A stretch of DNA of 64,000 nt from Microvirga ossetica (lineage in GTDB: Bacteria; Pseudomonadota; Alphaproteobacteria; Rhizobiales; Beijerinckiaceae). The stretch is from the NCBI RefSeq assembly GCF_002741015.1, contig NZ_CP016616.1, forward strand, positions 3,071,501 through 3,135,500. The letters run 5' to 3'. The translations under genes and the position numbers were made by a program. The notes beneath the pieces were generated by a model. That model made no database searches and had not been told where the DNA came from. It saw only the letters and a program-made list of their open reading frames with translations. Shown one piece after another: positions 10,136 through 19,646 of this stretch. Position 1 is the stretch's first letter; each line of letters begins with the position of its first letter.

Positions 10136-11929
10136 ATGAGGCTAGTCGGGCTTTACATCCGCGTTCTCGGACAGCTCGGGTCCGATATGCGCATCGGCGC
10201 GGTGCTCGCGCTGGCCAATGTGGCGCTCGCCATTTCCGCTTTCGCGGAGCCGATCCTGTTCGGGCGCATCATCGACGTGCTCACCCGGGGCCAGGTGCCG
10301 GGTACTTCGCCCGTGACCTTCGGCGTGCTGATGCCCCTCATTGTCGCCTGGGTCGCCTTCGGCCTGTTCTCCATCGGCGCAGGCGCCCTCGTCGCGCTGC
10401 ATGCGGACCGTCTCGCCCATCGCCGGCGCCTTGCCGTGGTGGCCAATTACTTCGAGCACGTGCTCGAACTGCCGCTCGCCTTCCACACCTCCACCCATTC
10501 GGGCCGCGTGCTGAAGGTGATGCTGGAGGGCTCGGGCGCCATGTCCTGGCTCTGGCTCGGTTTCTTCCGCGAGCATTTCGCGGCGCTCATCGCTCTCGTC
10601 GTCCTGCTTCCGCTCACTGTCTTCCTGAACTGGCGTCTCGGGCTGCTGCTCGTCGGGCTCGTCGGAATCTTCTCGATTCTTACGGCCGTCGTGCTGCGCA
10701 AGACCGAAACCCTGCAGGGCTCCGTCGAGCGCTACCACTCGAGCCTGGCCGAGCACGCCTCCGATGCGCTGGGCAATGTGCCGGTCATCCAGTCCTTCAC
10801 CCGCGTCGAAGCCGAGACCCGCTCGCTGCGCATGATCATCCAGCAACTGCTCCAGGCGCAGAACCCCGTTCTGTCCTGGTGGGCGCTCGCCTCCGTCGCA
10901 TCCCGCGCCTCGGCCACGATCACGGTCACGGCCATCTTCCTGCTCGGCACCTGGCTGCATTTGAACGGGCTCGCCACCATCGGCGAGATCGTCATGTTCA
11001 TGAGCATCGCGACCATGCTGATCGCGCGGCTGGAGCAGGCGGTGAGCTTCATCAACCAGCTTTTCATGCAGGGGCCGAAGCTGCAGGAGTTCTTCGAGAT
11101 CCTGGACACCGCGCCGGTCGTGCACGACCGCCCGAATGCGCGGCACATCGAGCGCTATGCGGGCGAAGTGGCCTTCGACAACGTAAGCTTCTCCTATGAC
11201 GGCAAGCGCTCGGCGGTGCAGGACGTTTCCTTCACGGTCCTTGCGGGCGAGAATGTCGCTCTGGTCGGGGCTACAGGCTCCGGGAAGTCGACCACCCTGG
11301 GCCTTCTGCACCGGGCCTTCGATCCGCAATCGGGCGCCATCCGCATCGACGGTCTCGACATCCGCGACATGACCCTCGCATCCCTGCGGCGCAACATCGG
11401 GGTGGTGTTCCAGGAGCCGATGCTGTTCGCCCGCACCATCCGCGAGAACCTGCAGGTCGGGCGGCCCGACGCGACCGATGCGGAGATGATCGAGGCGCTG
11501 GAGCGCGCCCAGGCCATCGAGTTCATCAACCGGCAGGCGGAAGGGCTCGACACGGTGATCGGCGAACGCGGCCGCTCGCTCTCCGGGGGCGAGCGCCAGC
11601 GCCTGTCGATAGCCCGCGCGCTGTTGAAGAACCCGCCGATCCTGATCCTCGACGAGGCGACGAGCGCTCTCGACGCCGCCACCGAGCGCAAGCTGCAGAT
11701 GGCGCTCGACGAGGTGATGAAGGGACGCACGACCTTCGTCATCGCCCACCGCCTCGCCACCATCCGCAACGCCAACCGCATCCTCGTCTTCGACCATGGG
11801 CGGGTGATCGAGAGCGGCACCTTCGACGAGCTCGTGGCGCGGGGCGGCCGCTTCGCGGAGCTGGCCAAGGCGCAGTTCATGGCAGCCGAAGAGCCTCCGA
11901 AGCGCGTCCGGGTCTCGGCACACGCATGA
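10136..11929 (+). CDS. ndvA: Cyclic beta-1,2-glucan exporter, NdvA/ChvA-like ABC transporter
   Basis: A 597-residue type I exporter half-transporter: six membrane spans (about 15-300), then an ATPase domain with Walker [10 protein letters not shown] (about 378-386), signature LSGGERQR (about 483-490) and Walker [12 protein letters not shown]. NdvA/ChvA moves cyclic beta-1,2-glucan to the periplasm for osmoadaptation and host interaction, and its typical size is about 590. ATG 10136 is chosen because GCAGGG lies 8 bases upstream; reading further upstream would overlap the previous gene out of frame. Its stop overlaps the next start (ATGA). A lipid exporter of the MsbA type is the main alternative. 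Confidence 0.82.
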   Translation: MRLVGLYIRVLGQLGSDMRIGAVLALANVALAISAFAEPILFGRIIDVLTRGQVPGTSPVTFGVLMPLIVAWVAFGLFSIGAGALVALHADRLAHRRRLAVVANYFEHVLELPLAFHTSTHSGRVLKVMLEGSGAMSWLWLGFFREHFAALIALVVLLPLTVFLNWRLGLLLVGLVGIFSILTAVVLRKTETLQGSVERYHSSLAEHASDALGNVPVIQSFTRVEAETRSLRMIIQQLLQAQNPVLSWWALASVASRASATITVTAIFLLGTWLHLNGLATIGEIVMFMSIATMLIARLEQAVSFINQLFMQGPKLQEFFEILDTAPVVHDRPNARHIERYAGEVAFDNVSFSYDGKRSAVQDVSFTVLAGENVALVGATGSGKSTTLGLLHRAFDPQSGAIRIDGLDIRDMTLASLRRNIGVVFQEPMLFARTIRENLQVGRPDATDAEMIEALERAQAIEFINRQAEGLDTVIGERGRSLSGGERQRLSIARALLKNPPILILDEATSALDAATERKLQMALDEVMKGRTTFVIAHRLATIRNANRILVFDHGRVIESGTFDELVARGGRFAELAKAQFMAAEEPPKRVRVSAHA

Positions 11930-12795
11930 GCCTCGCCTTCGATCCGCAGCAGCCGGGTGTTCGGCGCCGGGTTGGAGGGGTCACGCTCCATATGATCGAG
12001 GCGGGGCCGGAGGACGGGCCGCTCGTCATCCTGCTGCACGGCTTTCCGGAATTCTGGTGGGGATGGCGCTATCAGATCGCACCGCTGGTCGACGCCGGCT
12101 TCCGCGTGATCGCGCCGGACCAGCGCGGCTACAATCTCAGCGACAAACCGCAGGGCCGGCGCGCCTACGATCTCGACATCCTGGCGAAGGACGTGATCGG
12201 GTTGGCCGATGCCGTCGGGCGGACGGCCTTTTCCCTCGTGGGCCACGACTGGGGCGGGCTGGTGGCCTGGTGGACCGCCTCGCGTTATCCGGAGCGCGTC
12301 GCGAAGCTCGCCATCCTCAACGCGCCCCATCCGGCCATTGCCGGAACCTACATGCGCCTGCATCCGAGCCAGATGGTCAAAAGCCTCTATGTCGGGTTCT
12401 TCCAGATCCCGCGCCTGCCCGAGGCCGTGCTCTCGGCCGACAATTATCGCAGCCTCAAGGATGCGCTCCTGCGCACGAGCCGCCCCGGCACGTTCTCGGA
12501 GCAGGATATCGCCGGTTACGAGCAGGCCTGGTCTCAGCCCGGAGCGCTCACGGCGATGCTGAACTGGTATCGCGCCCTGCCGTTCAAGCCCGACATGAAC
12601 GATCCCGGAATCTCTCCTCCGACGCTCGTGATCTGGGGCGCCCGCGACCGCTTCCTGGAGAAGGGCCTCGCGGAGGCGAGCCTCGCGCTATGCCGGTCGG
12701 GCAATGTGGTCTGGATCGACGACGCCACCCATTGGGTTCAGCACGAGGAGCCGGATAGGGTCAACGCGGCGCTGGTGGGCTTTCTGAATCTCTAG
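11926..12795 (+). CDS. Alpha/beta hydrolase, epoxide hydrolase-like
   Basis: A 289-residue alpha/beta-hydrolase fold enzyme. HGFPE (38-42) supplies the oxyanion-hole residues, GHDWGG places the nucleophilic aspartate at about 107, the charge-relay acid is in GARDRF (about 240) and the general base in THWVQHEEP (about 268). A nucleophilic Asp rather than Ser fits epoxide hydrolases and haloalkane dehalogenases; HGFPE and LNWYR favour epoxide hydrolase. It is translationally coupled to ndvA by an ATGA overlap, a pairing with no obvious biochemical explanation. Confidence 0.82.
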   Translation: MSLAFDPQQPGVRRRVGGVTLHMIEAGPEDGPLVILLHGFPEFWWGWRYQIAPLVDAGFRVIAPDQRGYNLSDKPQGRRAYDLDILAKDVIGLADAVGRTAFSLVGHDWGGLVAWWTASRYPERVAKLAILNAPHPAIAGTYMRLHPSQMVKSLYVGFFQIPRLPEAVLSADNYRSLKDALLRTSRPGTFSEQDIAGYEQAWSQPGALTAMLNWYRALPFKPDMNDPGISPPTLVIWGARDRFLEKGLAEASLALCRSGNVVWIDDATHWVQHEEPDRVNAALVGFLNL

Positions 12796-12812
12796 TCGAC
12801 AAGTCTCCGCCT

Positions 12813-12941
12813 TCAGAGGCTGGCTCACAAAACACCACCTCATCCTGAGGAGCAGCGAAGCTGCGTCTCGAAGGAGGATCCAGCGCGCACTGGAGGCGCC
12901 CTCGTCCTTCGAGACGGCCTGACGGCCTCCTCAGGATGAGG
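12813..12941. repeat. Palindromic intergenic repeat, family A (copy 1)
   Basis: About 125 bases with outer arms CCTCATCCTGAGGAG and CTCCTCAGGATGAGG and inner arms around TCTCGAAGGAGGATCCAG. A second copy lies at 37522-37650 in inverted orientation and shares an extra flank (GAGGCTGGCTCAYAAAACAC). It sits between convergent genes and may act in termination or mRNA stability. Confidence 0.8.
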
Positions 12942-12984
12942 GCTCAGGGAAGAGTCGAATGGTGCATCGTTGAAGACACGAATC

Positions 12985-14283
12985 TCACTCCGCCCTGGCG
13001 CGCACCTGCGTGAGCGGCGTGATCCTGAGCGCCATGATGCGGTTGCGTGATTTGCGCAGCACCTGGAAGCGGTAGCCGTCGAAGGTGAAGATCTGGCCCG
13101 TGTCGGGAATGGTCTGCGCCTTGTGGATCACGAGGCCCGCGATGGTGGTGGCCTCGTCGTCCGGCAGGTTCCAGTCCATGGCGCGGTTGAGGTCGCGGAT
13201 CGGCACGGAACCGTCCACGTTCACCGAGCCGTTGGGCTGCGGCCGCACGCCCTGGACCGAGAGGTCGTGCTCGTCCTTGATGTCGCCGACGATCTCCTCG
13301 AGGATGTCCTCGAGGGTGACGAGCCCCATCACCTCGCCGTATTCGTCGACGACGAGGGCGAAGTGCGTCTTCTTGGCGAGGAACGCCTTCAGCTGGTCCT
13401 TGAGCGACGTGGTGTCGGGCACGAACCAGGTTTCGAGCGCGATCGCCTCGACCTTGAGCTTTCCAGCATCGCCGCCAACCGCATCGAGCGCGCGCAGCAG
13501 GTCCTTGGCGTGAAGAACGCCGACGATGTTCTCCTGGCTTTCGCGCCAGAGCGGCAGGCGCGTATAGGGCGAGGAGAGAACCTCGCGCACGATCTCTTCC
13601 GACGAGAGATCCGCGTTGATCGTGCGCATCTTGGTGCGGTGGACCATCACCTCCGAGACCGTGAGGTCCTCGAGATCGAGGAGCCCGCCGAGCATGTCAC
13701 GCTCCACCTTCGCGACGCCGCCCTCCTTGTGCAGCAGGGCAACCTGTCCGCGAATTTCTTCGGAGGCCGAGAGGATCGGCGTGTTCTCGCCGATGCGGAT
13801 GCCGAAGGGCAGCAGCATGAGCTTCACGATGCGCTCGATGGCGATGGCAAGCGGACCCAAGAGCGACACGGCCCACGACATGGGCCGCGAGAGAAAGAGC
13901 GATGCGGTCTCAGGGGAGGAAATGGCGACGGTCTTCGGCAGCACCTCGGCGAAGACGATCACTAGGACCGACATGATCACCGTGGCGTAGATCGCGCCCT
14001 CTTGCCCGAAGATCGCGACGAGCACGCTCGTGGCGAAGGCGGAGACGCCGATATTGACGATGTTGTTGCCGATCAGCACCGTGCCGATGAAGCGCTCGCG
14101 CATTTCGAGCAGGCGGTTCACCTGCTTGGCGCGCTTGTCGCCGCCCTTTTCCAGAACCAGCATGCGCGAGCGCGAGGCGCCGGTGAACGCCGTCTCGCCC
14201 GCCGAGAAGAAGGCGGAGAGCAGGAGGCAGAAGACGACGACCAGGGCCGCAAGCCAGAGATCGCCGGAGGAATCGTCGATCAT
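12985..14283 (-). CDS. HlyC/CorC-family membrane protein (CNNM transmembrane, CBS pair and CorC domains)
   Basis: A 432-residue protein with a DUF21/CNNM membrane domain (about 1-190, four hydrophobic segments), two CBS domains (about 205-330) and a C-terminal CorC_HlyC domain (about 345-425). Family members are linked to Mg2+/Co2+ efflux or divalent ion homeostasis. The start ATG at 14283 overlaps the aroB stop (ATGA), so it is the third gene of aroK-aroB-corC. This order is common in Hyphomicrobiales. Confidence 0.85.
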   Translation of the reverse strand: MIDDSSGDLWLAALVVVFCLLLSAFFSAGETAFTGASRSRMLVLEKGGDKRAKQVNRLLEMRERFIGTVLIGNNIVNIGVSAFATSVLVAIFGQEGAIYATVIMSVLVIVFAEVLPKTVAISSPETASLFLSRPMSWAVSLLGPLAIAIERIVKLMLLPFGIRIGENTPILSASEEIRGQVALLHKEGGVAKVERDMLGGLLDLEDLTVSEVMVHRTKMRTINADLSSEEIVREVLSSPYTRLPLWRESQENIVGVLHAKDLLRALDAVGGDAGKLKVEAIALETWFVPDTTSLKDQLKAFLAKKTHFALVVDEYGEVMGLVTLEDILEEIVGDIKDEHDLSVQGVRPQPNGSVNVDGSVPIRDLNRAMDWNLPDDEATTIAGLVIHKAQTIPDTGQIFTFDGYRFQVLRKSRNRIMALRITPLTQVRARAE

Positions 14284-15428
14284 GGCTGCGATGCGTCGAT
14301 TTCGTTTGCCAGGAAGGCGCGGACCCTGTCCGGGTCGATGCCGGGCGCGATGAAGCTCTGCCCGATGCCGCGGGCGAGGATGAAGGTCAGCGCGCCGCCC
14401 TTCACCTTCTTGTCCTGCGCCATCGCGTCGAGCAAGTGATCGACGGTGCCGCAGCCGCCCGGAACATCGCCCAGGCGCGTGGGGAGCCCGGCGGCCTTCA
14501 GATGCCTCTCGACGCGCTCGGCATCCGCCGCCGGGGCGAGCCCGAGGAAGGCGGAGAAGCGGAAGGCGAGGTTGAGGCCGATGGCGACGCCCTCGCCATG
14601 GACGAGGCGGGCGGAATCGTAGGCCGTGATCTTTTCGAGCGCGTGGCCGAAGGTGTGGCCGAGATTGAGCAGTGCCCGGTCGCCGGTCTCGTGCTCGTCG
14701 CGCACCACCACATCGGCCTTGGCGCGGCAGCTCTGCGCCACGGCCTCGTCCCGCTCCGGCCCGCCGGCGAAGATGCCCTGCCAATTGGCTTCGCACCAGG
14801 CGAAGAAGCGTGCGTCGTCGATGAGGCCGTACTTCGCCACCTCCGCATAGCCGGCGCGCATCTCGCGCACGGGCAGCGTATTGAGGAGCGCTGTGTCGGC
14901 CAGCACCAGGCTCGGCTGATGGAAGGCCCCGACGAGGTTCTTGCCGTGGCGGGAATTGATGCCGGTCTTGCCGCCGACCGAGGAATCGACCTGGGAGAGC
15001 AGGGTGGTCGGCACCTGCACGAAGCGCACGCCCCGGCGAACCACCGCTGCGGCAAAGCCCGCGAGATCCCCGACCACGCCGCCGCCGAGCGCCACCACGA
15101 GGTCGCCGCGCTCGATCTTTGCCGCCAGCACCGCGTCGCAGACCCGCTCCAGGCTGGCATAGGACTTGGTCGCCTCGCCCGGAGGCAGGGTGACGACGGA
15201 AACGCGCAGACCCTGCGCCTCGAGGGATCGGGCCAGGGCATCGGCATAGAGCGGGCCCACATGCTCGTCGGTCACGACGGCGGCGGCGCGGGCGCCAAGC
15301 GCCGCGATGCGCGATCCGGCTGTTTCGATCAGGCCGCGTCCGACCAGGATGTCATAGGCCCTGTCGTCCAAGGGGACGGGGACCGTGATGGGAGATGGGG
15401 TATCCCTCCGGGCGGCGGCGCTCGTCAT
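14280..15428 (-). CDS. aroB: 3-dehydroquinate synthase
   Basis: Second step of the shikimate pathway: closes DAHP to 3-dehydroquinate using NAD+ and a divalent metal. The 382-residue product shows the nucleotide-binding stretch LPPGEATKS, GGGVVGDLAGF, the substrate segment TTLLSQVDSSVGGKTGIN and the metal-ligand motif GHTFGHALE. ATG 15428 overlaps the aroK stop by four bases; a longer reading from 15464 would overlap aroK further and has no better site. Both ends therefore couple to neighbours. Confidence 0.95.
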   Translation of the reverse strand: MTSAAARRDTPSPITVPVPLDDRAYDILVGRGLIETAGSRIAALGARAAAVVTDEHVGPLYADALARSLEAQGLRVSVVTLPPGEATKSYASLERVCDAVLAAKIERGDLVVALGGGVVGDLAGFAAAVVRRGVRFVQVPTTLLSQVDSSVGGKTGINSRHGKNLVGAFHQPSLVLADTALLNTLPVREMRAGYAEVAKYGLIDDARFFAWCEANWQGIFAGGPERDEAVAQSCRAKADVVVRDEHETGDRALLNLGHTFGHALEKITAYDSARLVHGEGVAIGLNLAFRFSAFLGLAPAADAERVERHLKAAGLPTRLGDVPGGCGTVDHLLDAMAQDKKVKGGALTFILARGIGQSFIAPGIDPDRVRAFLANEIDASQP

Positions 15429-16057
15429 GGTGCGGCGTTTCCCTCGTTGTCCTTGCCCAGCCATTCGCCCAGGGCCTTGACGATGTCGGCCACGACCCGG
15501 TCGTGCGGGGCCTCGTGGGAATCGACGGTGATGTCGGCGGTGGCATAGATCGGATAACGGACTTCCATGAGGCGGCGCATGGTGCCTTCCGGATCGGGAT
15601 TCTGCAGCAGCGGGCGGGTGGTCCGCTTGCGCACCCGGCGCATGAGCACGTCGAGATCGGCCTTGAGCCAGAGCGAGATGCCGTGCTCGGCGATGCGCAG
15701 GCGGGTCTCGTCGTTCATGAAGGCGCCGCCGCCGGTGGCGAGCACGATCGGCCCTTCCTGCAGCAGGCGCGCGATCACCCGGCGCTCACCGTCGCGAAAA
15801 TGGTCCTCGCCGTGGATGGCGAAGATTTCGGGGATCGTCATGCCGGCTGCGGCCTCGATCTCGTGATCAGCGTCGCGGAACGGCAATTGGAGCGTCTGCG
15901 CGAGCCTGCGGCCCACGGTGCTCTTTCCGGCACCCATGAGACCGACGAGCACGAGCGATCGCGCACCAAGCCGGCGGCTTAAGGGTTGGCCGCGCTGGCC
16001 TGCCTGGTCTTGCCCGCCGACTTCATCGAGTGAATTGAAGCGGCTGATAGTGTTCAT
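15425..16057 (-). CDS. aroK: Shikimate kinase
   Basis: Phosphorylates shikimate at the 3-hydroxyl with ATP. A 210-residue P-loop kinase with Walker A GLMGAGKST (about 39-47), the substrate motif FRDADHEIE, TGGGAFM for shikimate binding and a lid around RTTRPLL. An N-terminal extension of about 33 residues precedes the core, as in many Hyphomicrobiales homologues. AGGAC 8 bases before the ATG is the ribosome binding site. First gene of the aroK-aroB-corC operon; its promoter must lie in 16058-16165. Confidence 0.93.
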   Translation of the reverse strand: MNTISRFNSLDEVGGQDQAGQRGQPLSRRLGARSLVLVGLMGAGKSTVGRRLAQTLQLPFRDADHEIEAAAGMTIPEIFAIHGEDHFRDGERRVIARLLQEGPIVLATGGGAFMNDETRLRIAEHGISLWLKADLDVLMRRVRKRTTRPLLQNPDPEGTMRRLMEVRYPIYATADITVDSHEAPHDRVVADIVKALGEWLGKDNEGNAAP

Positions 16058-16165
16058 GTGCCTGTCCTAGCATGGGCGCGGCGCCCTGTCACAAGGGCGT
16101 TATCGCTCTGTCCCTGTCAAACTTAACAGCAGAGAAGGACTTGCCTTAGAAGCTTCGGCATGGTT

Positions 16166-16300
16166 CTAGCGCATCGTGCGGAAAAGTGGTTCCGGTTTTC
16201 GCTGACGCGGACCGCCGGTTCCGCGCTCAACGATGCGCCGGCAAAGAAAACGAGCATCGGATGGATCCCAAAAGTGGCTTCCACTTTTGGGTCCGATGCT
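16166..16300. repeat. Intergenic repeat, family D (AGCATCGG/AAAAGTGG type)
   Basis: Two linked imperfect palindromes: GCATCGTGCGGAAAAGTGG paired with later GCGC/GATGCGC segments, and CCCAAAAGTGG paired with CCACTTTTGGG before TCCGATGCT. The same units recur at 24388-24613, 35342-35389 and 49595-49648. Confidence 0.8.
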
Positions 16301-16321
16301 TCAACGATCCAAGAGGCTCCC

Positions 16322-16471
16322 GTGCCCACCCTGTTCCGGTTTCTCCTCGTCGTCGCCATTCTCGCAGGCCTTGGCTTTGCCGCGATGTTCGCCCTGGCGA
16401 CCTTCGTCAAGCCCGATCCGCGCGAGATCACGGTCCCGGTCTCCACCAGCCGCCCCTCATCGTCTTCATGA
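16322..16471 (+). CDS. Single-pass membrane microprotein coupled to xerD
   Basis: Forty-nine residues with a GTG start. A hydrophobic helix (about residues 3-25, TLFRFLLVVAILAGLGFAAM) is followed by a short polar tail with DPREITVPV. AAGAGG lies 5 bases before the GTG. The stop overlaps the xerD start in an ATGA, so xerD translation probably depends on it. I recall similar short proteins next to xerD in related genomes, but know no function. The reading frame upstream of 16322 runs through a repeat element and is not part of the gene. Confidence 0.6.
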   Translation: MPTLFRFLLVVAILAGLGFAAMFALATFVKPDPREITVPVSTSRPSSSS

Positions 16472-17397
16472 GCGGCGCGCGCCACGCCAGCCTTTTCCTC
16501 GACATGCTCGCCGCCGAGCGCGGCGCCTCCAAGAATACGCTCGACGCTTATCGGCGCGATCTCGACGATTATTTGGCCTATCTCGCCGAGGCCGGCACGG
16601 CGCCCGACAAGGCTGCCTCCGCCACCGTGCGGGGCTTCATGGCGAGCCTGGAGGAGCGGGGCCTGAAGGCGTCGTCCGCCGCCCGCCGGCTCTCGGCCGT
16701 GCGCCAGTTCCACAAGTTCCTCTACGTGGAGGGCTATGCCCCTGCCGACCCGACGGCCGCGGTGTCCGCTCCGAAGCGGGGCAGGGCGCTCCCAAAAGTT
16801 CTCTCCGTCGCCGAGGTCGACCGCCTGCTGCAGGTCGCCTATGAGGGCATCCAGCATCCCGAGGCCTCGCCGCCGGATAAGCTTCGCGCGGCCCGCATGG
16901 CCTGCCTGCTGGAACTCCTCTACGCCACCGGCCTGCGCGTCTCGGAACTCGTCGCGCTGCCGCGCAGCGCCGCCAGGACCCGCGACCGCTTTCTGGTGGT
17001 GCGCGGCAAGGGCGCCAAGGAGCGGCTGGTCCCGCTCACCGAGGCGGCGCAGGACGCGGCGCGGGCCTATCTCGCGCTCATGGAGGAGCAGAAGAAGGCG
17101 GCCGGCCCCTGGCTGTTCCCGGCCGACAGCGAGAGCGGCCACCTCACCCGGCAAGCCTTCGCCCGCGATCTGAAGGCGATTGCGGGCGCCGCGGGCTTGC
17201 GCGCCGACAAGGTCAGCCCCCACGTGCTCCGCCACGCCTTCGCCAGCCACCTGCTCCAGAACGGCGCCGACCTGCGCGTGGTGCAGGAGCTTCTGGGCCA
17301 TTCCGACATCTCGACGACGCAGATCTATACCCATGTGCTCGACGAGCGCCTGAAGAGCATGGTGCGGGACCTGCACCCGCTGGCGGAGGGGGGATAG
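16468..17397 (+). CDS. xerD: Site-specific tyrosine recombinase XerD
   Basis: Resolves chromosome dimers at dif together with XerC. The 309-residue protein has an N-terminal SAM-like DNA-binding domain (about 5-95) and a C-terminal catalytic domain with all expected residues: Arg157 (TGLRVSEL), a Lys in the VRGKGAKE hairpin, His252 and Arg255 (HVLRHAFA), His278 (LLGHSDIS) and nucleophile Tyr287 (QIYTHV). Length is typical. Translation is coupled to the upstream microprotein. XerD is preferred over XerC from context and size, but the two are hard to separate by eye. Confidence 0.9.
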   Translation: MSGARHASLFLDMLAAERGASKNTLDAYRRDLDDYLAYLAEAGTAPDKAASATVRGFMASLEERGLKASSAARRLSAVRQFHKFLYVEGYAPADPTAAVSAPKRGRALPKVLSVAEVDRLLQVAYEGIQHPEASPPDKLRAARMACLLELLYATGLRVSELVALPRSAARTRDRFLVVRGKGAKERLVPLTEAAQDAARAYLALMEEQKKAAGPWLFPADSESGHLTRQAFARDLKAIAGAAGLRADKVSPHVLRHAFASHLLQNGADLRVVQELLGHSDISTTQIYTHVLDERLKSMVRDLHPLAEGG

Positions 17398-17409
17398 GGC
17401 TCTGATATT

Positions 17410-17561
17410 CCCTCCCCCTTGCGGGGAGGGGTAGGGGTGGGGGTAGTCCGACTAGGTGAGCAGTCGCCGAATGAGGCTGTATCAGCGTCGCGTAGTCTGC
17501 GACGCAAATCGCTCCGACTTTGCGACCCCCACCCTCGATCCCTCCCCGCAAGGGGGAGGGA
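17410..17561. repeat. Intergenic repeat, family B (CCCTCCCCCTTGCGGGGAGGG type)
   Basis: Each end of the block carries a GC-rich hairpin (CCTCCCCCTTGCGGGGAGGG; CCTCCCCGCAAGGGGGAGGG), and the two ends are inverted copies, with GGTGGGGGT matching ACCCCCACC. Related blocks are at 23137-23290 and a half copy at 62690-62736. It lies between the convergent xerD and metW. Confidence 0.8.
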
Positions 17562-17574
17562 AGCAGCACTTCAT

Positions 17575-18222
17575 TCACCGCCGCTTCAACAAAAACACGC
17601 CCTGGTCGCCGAGCAGGTTCCACACCCACCAGGGCAGGCTGACCCGCATGGGCTGGCCGCCGGCGTTGAGCGCCACGGCCTTTTCCATCTGCGCCCCGAC
17701 CTCGCGGCACAGTTCGACGAAGTCGCGGATGGTGCAGAAATGGATGTTGGGCGTGTCGTACCAGGAATAGGGCAGGTTTTCGGTCATCGGCATGCGGCCG
17801 CGCACGCCGAGCTCGAAGCGCACGCGCCAATGGCCGAAATTCGGGAAAGACACGATGGCCCGGCGGCCGATGCGCAGGAGATGCTCCAGCACCACCCTCG
17901 GCTGGCGCGTGGCCTGGATCGTCTGCGACAGGATCACGTAATCGAAGGCATCGTCCGGGTAATCGGCGAGATCCGTGTCGGCATCGCCCTGGATCACGGG
18001 GAGCCCCTTGGCGAGGCAGGCATTGACGCCCTCGCGCGAGATCTCGATGCCGCGCCCGTCGACGCGCTTGCGGTCGCGCAGGAGGGCGAGGAGCGAGCCG
18101 TCGCCGCAACCGACGTCGAGCACGCGCGAGCCCGGCTCCACCATGTCGGCAAGGAGGAGGAAATCGAGCCTGTGGCCGCTTTCCATATCGGTCAGGGGCA
18201 GGGCTATCGTGGGAAGCGTCAT
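17575..18222 (-). CDS. metW: MetW methyltransferase-like protein of methionine biosynthesis
   Basis: A 215-residue SAM-binding-fold protein with motif [12 protein letters not shown] (34-44), motif II around DGRGIEIS and a C-terminal part with [11 protein letters not shown] and [12 protein letters not shown], both characteristic of MetW. MetW acts with MetX in homoserine acylation in many bacteria. Its start overlaps the metX stop by four bases (ATGA), matching the conserved metX-metW pair. The upstream reading frame continues inside metX and is not used. Confidence 0.92.
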   Translation of the reverse strand: MTLPTIALPLTDMESGHRLDFLLLADMVEPGSRVLDVGCGDGSLLALLRDRKRVDGRGIEISREGVNACLAKGLPVIQGDADTDLADYPDDAFDYVILSQTIQATRQPRVVLEHLLRIGRRAIVSFPNFGHWRVRFELGVRGRMPMTENLPYSWYDTPNIHFCTIRDFVELCREVGAQMEKAVALNAGGQPMRVSLPWWVWNLLGDQGVFLLKRR

Positions 18223-19388
18223 GCGATTCCCCTGACCCGCGCGGCCGCGTCGATGAAGCCGCGGGCGGCGGCGAACATCTCGGGCTCCTCGAGCAGGAAA
18301 GCGTCGTGCCCCTTGTCGCTCTCGACCTCGACGAAGGCGACGGAAGCCGCCGCCGCGTTGAGCGCGTGCACGATGGCGCGCGAGTCCGACGTGGGGAAGA
18401 GCCAGTCGGAGGTGAACGAGATCACGCAGAAGCGCGTCGGCGTTGCCTTGAACGCCTTGGCGAGCGAGCCGCCATGCTCCGCCGCGAGATCGAAATAATC
18501 CATCGCCCGGGTGACGTAGAGATAGGAATTGGCATCGAAGCGCTCGACGAAGGAGATGCCCTGGTAGCGCAGGTAGCTCTCGATCTGGAAATCGGCGTCG
18601 AAGGAGAAGGTGGGGGCGACCCGGTCCTGGAAATTGCGTCCGAACTTCCGGTGCAGCGCCATCTCGGAGAGATAGGTGATATGCGCGCCCATGCGGGCGA
18701 CGGCGAGGCCCTTGGAGGGGCGCGTGCCCTCGGTCAGGTAGCGTCCGCCGCGCCACTCCGGATCGGCCATCACCGCCTGGCGGCCGACCTCGTGGAAGGC
18801 GATGTTCTGCGCCGAATGGCGGGTCGCCGCGGCGATGGGCAACGCGGAGAAGACCCGGTCCGGATAGCTCACCGCCCATTGCAGCACCTGCATGCCGCCC
18901 ATGGAGCCACCGATGACGCTAAACAGCTTGTCGATGCCGAGCCGGTCGATCAGGGCGGCCTGCGCGCGCACCATGTCGCGGATCGTCACCACGGGAAAAT
19001 CGAGGGCATAGGGCTTGCCGGTCGCCGGGTTGAGCGAGGCGGGCCCCGTGGTGCCCATGCAGCCGCCGATCACGTTGGCGCAGATCACGAAGAAGCGGTC
19101 CGTGTCCACGGGCCGGCCGGGCCCGACCATGGTCAGCCACCAGCCGGGCTTGCCGGTCACGGGATTGTCGTTCGCCACGTGCTGGTCGCCGGTGAGCGCG
19201 TGGCAGATCAGGACGGCGTTGGACTTGTCGGCGTTGAGCGTGCCGTAGGTCTGATAGGCGATCTGCCAGGGGGCGAGTGCGATGCCCGCATCCATCATCA
19301 GGGGCTCGTCCGCGCCAAAGCGCATGAGCAGGCTCGACGGGTCGTCGACCTGGCTTCGCGGTTCGGAGGACAGGGGCACAAATGACAT
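18219..19388 (-). CDS. metX: Homoserine O-acyltransferase (acetyl/succinyl)
   Basis: Acylates homoserine, the first committed step to methionine. A 389-residue alpha/beta-hydrolase-fold enzyme with the nucleophile elbow [13 protein letters not shown] and [12 protein letters not shown] earlier. The late Asp/His of the triad lie in the SDWLFPT and KGHDAFLL regions. MetX enzymes may use acetyl-CoA or succinyl-CoA; the sequence alone does not settle it. ATG 19388 is chosen from family length; a TTG at 19448 would add 20 unlikely residues. No clear ribosome binding site precedes the ATG. A palindrome sits 12 bases upstream. Confidence 0.92.
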   Translation of the reverse strand: MSFVPLSSEPRSQVDDPSSLLMRFGADEPLMMDAGIALAPWQIAYQTYGTLNADKSNAVLICHALTGDQHVANDNPVTGKPGWWLTMVGPGRPVDTDRFFVICANVIGGCMGTTGPASLNPATGKPYALDFPVVTIRDMVRAQAALIDRLGIDKLFSVIGGSMGGMQVLQWAVSYPDRVFSALPIAAATRHSAQNIAFHEVGRQAVMADPEWRGGRYLTEGTRPSKGLAVARMGAHITYLSEMALHRKFGRNFQDRVAPTFSFDADFQIESYLRYQGISFVERFDANSYLYVTRAMDYFDLAAEHGGSLAKAFKATPTRFCVISFTSDWLFPTSDSRAIVHALNAAAASVAFVEVESDKGHDAFLLEEPEMFAAARGFIDAAARVRGIA

Positions 19389-19400
19389 ATTAAGCGGAAA

Positions 19401-19418
19401 TGTTCGTTCTTTCGAACA
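19401..19418. promoter_or_regulatory. Candidate operator upstream of metX
   Basis: TGTTCG, six bases, CGAACA: an exact inverted repeat ending 12 bases before the metX ATG and just downstream of a candidate minus-strand promoter. Its position fits a repressor or methionine-responsive regulator site. The regulator is unknown. Confidence 0.5.
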
Positions 19419-19419
19419 A

Positions 19420-19448
19420 CGGGTACTGCGGAGCGGCAGCGGCGTCAA
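19420..19448 (-). promoter_or_regulatory. Candidate metX promoter
   Basis: On the minus strand, TTGACG (19448-19443), a 17-base spacer and TACCCG (19425-19420). The -35 is good and the -10 weak. Transcription would begin inside the palindrome at 19401-19418. Confidence 0.4.
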
Positions 19449-19480
19449 CGAGCATCACGCCCCGACAACGCACCAGGACT

Positions 19481-19580
19481 GTCATCGCCGGCGAGCCGAA
19501 GGCGAGGGAAGGGGATCTACCCGGGTGCATAGCATCATGGATTCCCTTCCCCTCCGCTGACGCTCCGGCCGGGAATGACA
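19481..19580. repeat. Intergenic repeat, family E (GTCATCCCCGG...CCGGGAATGACA type)
   Basis: GTCATCGCCGGCGAGCCGAAGG at the left and CTCCGGCCGGGAATGACA at the right, with GGGAAGGGGATC and GGATTCCCTTCCCC inside forming the inner stem. Other copies: 31944-32042, 43605-43700 (plus fragment 43490-43530) and 48651-48752. Confidence 0.8.
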
Positions 19581-19611
19581 TGACTTGGCTTCAATTGTTC
19601 GCTTTTTGTTC

Positions 19612-19640
19612 TTGACAATCGTCCTAACCTTGGCTATGCG
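19612..19640 (+). promoter_or_regulatory. Strong sigma-70-type promoter
   Basis: TTGACA (19612-19617), exactly 17 bases, TATGCG (19635-19640). Transcription should start near 19647, giving a leader of about 540 bases before the chorismate mutase ATG. Confidence 0.6.
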
Positions 19641-19646
19641 TATTCC

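Noticed and set aside
19389..19480. SAM-II-type riboswitch before metX
   Set aside because: The short conserved pseudoknot core was not found on the minus strand upstream of the start; the space is also very short.
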